This document shows positions 63,408 through 64,000 of a stretch of DNA of 64,000 nt, piece after piece. The notes beneath the pieces are model-generated. The model had not been told where the DNA came from, made no database searches, and saw only the letters and a list, made by a program, of their open reading frames with translations. The stretch comes from Roseiarcus sp963820775 (GTDB lineage: Bacteria > Pseudomonadota > Alphaproteobacteria > Rhizobiales > Beijerinckiaceae), in contig CAWGBF010000009.1 in NCBI GenBank assembly GCA_963820775.1, positions 124,001 through 188,000 on the forward strand, written 5' to 3'. The position numbers and the translations under genes are program-made. Numbering within the stretch: position 1 is the first letter of the stretch; each line of letters begins with the position of its first letter.

Positions 63408-64000
63408 ATGAATCACCGATTTCTTCCGCGGGCGCCTTTTGCGCTTGCCGCCTGCTGTTTGAGCGCGCTGCTTGCCGCCTCGGCGGCCAACGCCGCCGGC
63501 TTCTCGGCTGAGTACGTGTTCGGCGACAGCCTTTCCGACAATGGCAATCTCGCCGCCGCGTTAGGCACAACCTTTAATGACCCGCCAAGCTTCGACAACA
63601 GCTTCACCAACGGGCCTGTCGCGGTTCAGCTGCTTGCCCAAAGCCTGGGACTGAGCGCCAACGCCTCCCTCTGGCTGACGTCGCCCACTCCGCAGGGAAC
63701 GAACTACGCCGTCGGCGGGGCGACAGCCGCAACGCCGGACCCGGTGAGCATCAACCTCCTCAGTCAGATCGGAGCCTACAGCAACTTCGTATCGGACCAC
63801 GCCGATTCGAATGCTCTTTATGTCGTCATGATCGGCGGCAACGATGTCCGCAACGCGGCGTTGGGCGCCGGCGAAGGCGCGGTCACAGCCGGCGTTAGCG
63901 ACGAGTTGGCGGCGATCTCGGATCTGGCGAACGAGGGCGCCCGGCACATCCTGGTCGTGGACGTTCCGAATGTCGGGCTGATCCCGGAATTTACACAGGA
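63408..64000 (+). CDS. GDSL-type SGNH esterase/lipase, cut by window edge
   Basis: Exported hydrolase. The first 198 residues are visible. Residues 1-29 form a signal peptide ending ASAANA. Block I is VFGDSLSDNGN with the catalytic Ser, and block III is MIGGNDVRNAALG. The stretch NFTNGPVAVQLLA-like NSFTNGPVAVQLLAQSLG is typical of GDSL autotransporter esterases, so a C-terminal barrel may follow outside the window. GGGGAGG lies seven bases before the ATG at 63408. The catalytic Asp/His is beyond the edge. Confidence 0.85.
   Translation, partial: MNHRFLPRAPFALAACCLSALLAASAANAAGFSAEYVFGDSLSDNGNLAAALGTTFNDPPSFDNSFTNGPVAVQLLAQSLGLSANASLWLTSPTPQGTNYAVGGATAATPDPVSINLLSQIGAYSNFVSDHADSNALYVVMIGGNDVRNAALGAGEGAVTAGVSDELAAISDLANEGARHILVVDVPNVGLIPEFTQ

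Overview
The window looks like chromosomal DNA of an alphaproteobacterium of the order Hyphomicrobiales (Rhizobiales). Supporting signs are high G+C coding DNA, DUF1236 and DUF6867 family proteins, a membrane-bound ferritin MbfA, a form II CODH-like molybdenum hydroxylase cluster with XdhC and MoCF/MobA maturation genes, an EcfG-type stress promoter, and an intergenic inverted repeat of the rhizobial type. I cannot name the genus. No prophage, transposase, integrase or CRISPR array was seen.

Layout. 1-3.2 kb (minus): end of murJ, a Cys/Met-metabolism PLP enzyme, a UbiH-type monooxygenase. 3.4-7.4 kb: an EcfG-type promoter with a secreted DUF1236 protein, a cyanide-insensitive-type bd oxidase (cydAB) and a divergent ccdA. 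7.5-13.1 kb (minus): a branched-chain-amino-acid-type ABC importer (livH-M-G-F, DUF6867, livK). 13.6-23.7 kb (plus): coxG-S-L-M-D-E, a CDGSH iron-sulfur protein, two XdhC genes and a MoCF/cytidylyltransferase gene, which together form one molybdenum hydroxylase with its maturation set. 23.7-28.1 kb: radC, map, a CinA-type protein, gpt, tRNA-Leu(UAA), a lysine-2,3-aminomutase-like radical SAM enzyme. 28.2-28.9 kb: two tiny membrane proteins that both end in FVGP, next to two large perfect palindromes. 29.4-32.9 kb: cyanuric acid amidohydrolase/barbiturase family, an exported PIMT, mbfA, DUF1622. 33.1-38.2 kb: an arylsulfatase, two small membrane proteins, a SAM methyltransferase and the formylglycine-generating enzyme that would activate the sulfatase. 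38.7-41.9 kb: a DUF4239 remnant, cysG, mrp, DUF971. 42.2-50.3 kb: two GT-C-like membrane proteins and an exopolysaccharide export set (beta-barrel, Wza, Wzz/GumC, a kinase-like protein without its P-loop lysine). 50.8-59.3 kb: a sarcosine/dimethylglycine dehydrogenase, a TetR regulator and heterotetrameric sarcosine oxidase soxBDAG with a heme-monooxygenase-like gene inserted. 59.5-64 kb: a sulfotransferase, a five-gene ArsR/AHSA1/DUF899/DUF899/membrane operon with readable operators, and the start of a GDSL esterase.

The most striking global property is about eleven single-base indels that break otherwise well conserved genes (cydA, livM, coxE, xdhC, the MoCF/NTP-transferase gene twice, a methyltransferase, a DUF4239 remnant, cysG, an outer-membrane barrel, a sulfotransferase). 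Each intact-looking gene regains a full-length frame when one base is added or removed. This suggests residual indel errors in the assembly, with real gene decay as the alternative. These genes are typed as pseudogenes here only because the given sequence is interrupted.

The best biological candidates are the form II molybdenum hydroxylase of unknown substrate divergent from an ABC importer, the ArsR operon with two operators exactly 40 bp apart and a probable leaderless transcript, and the FVGP small-protein pair.
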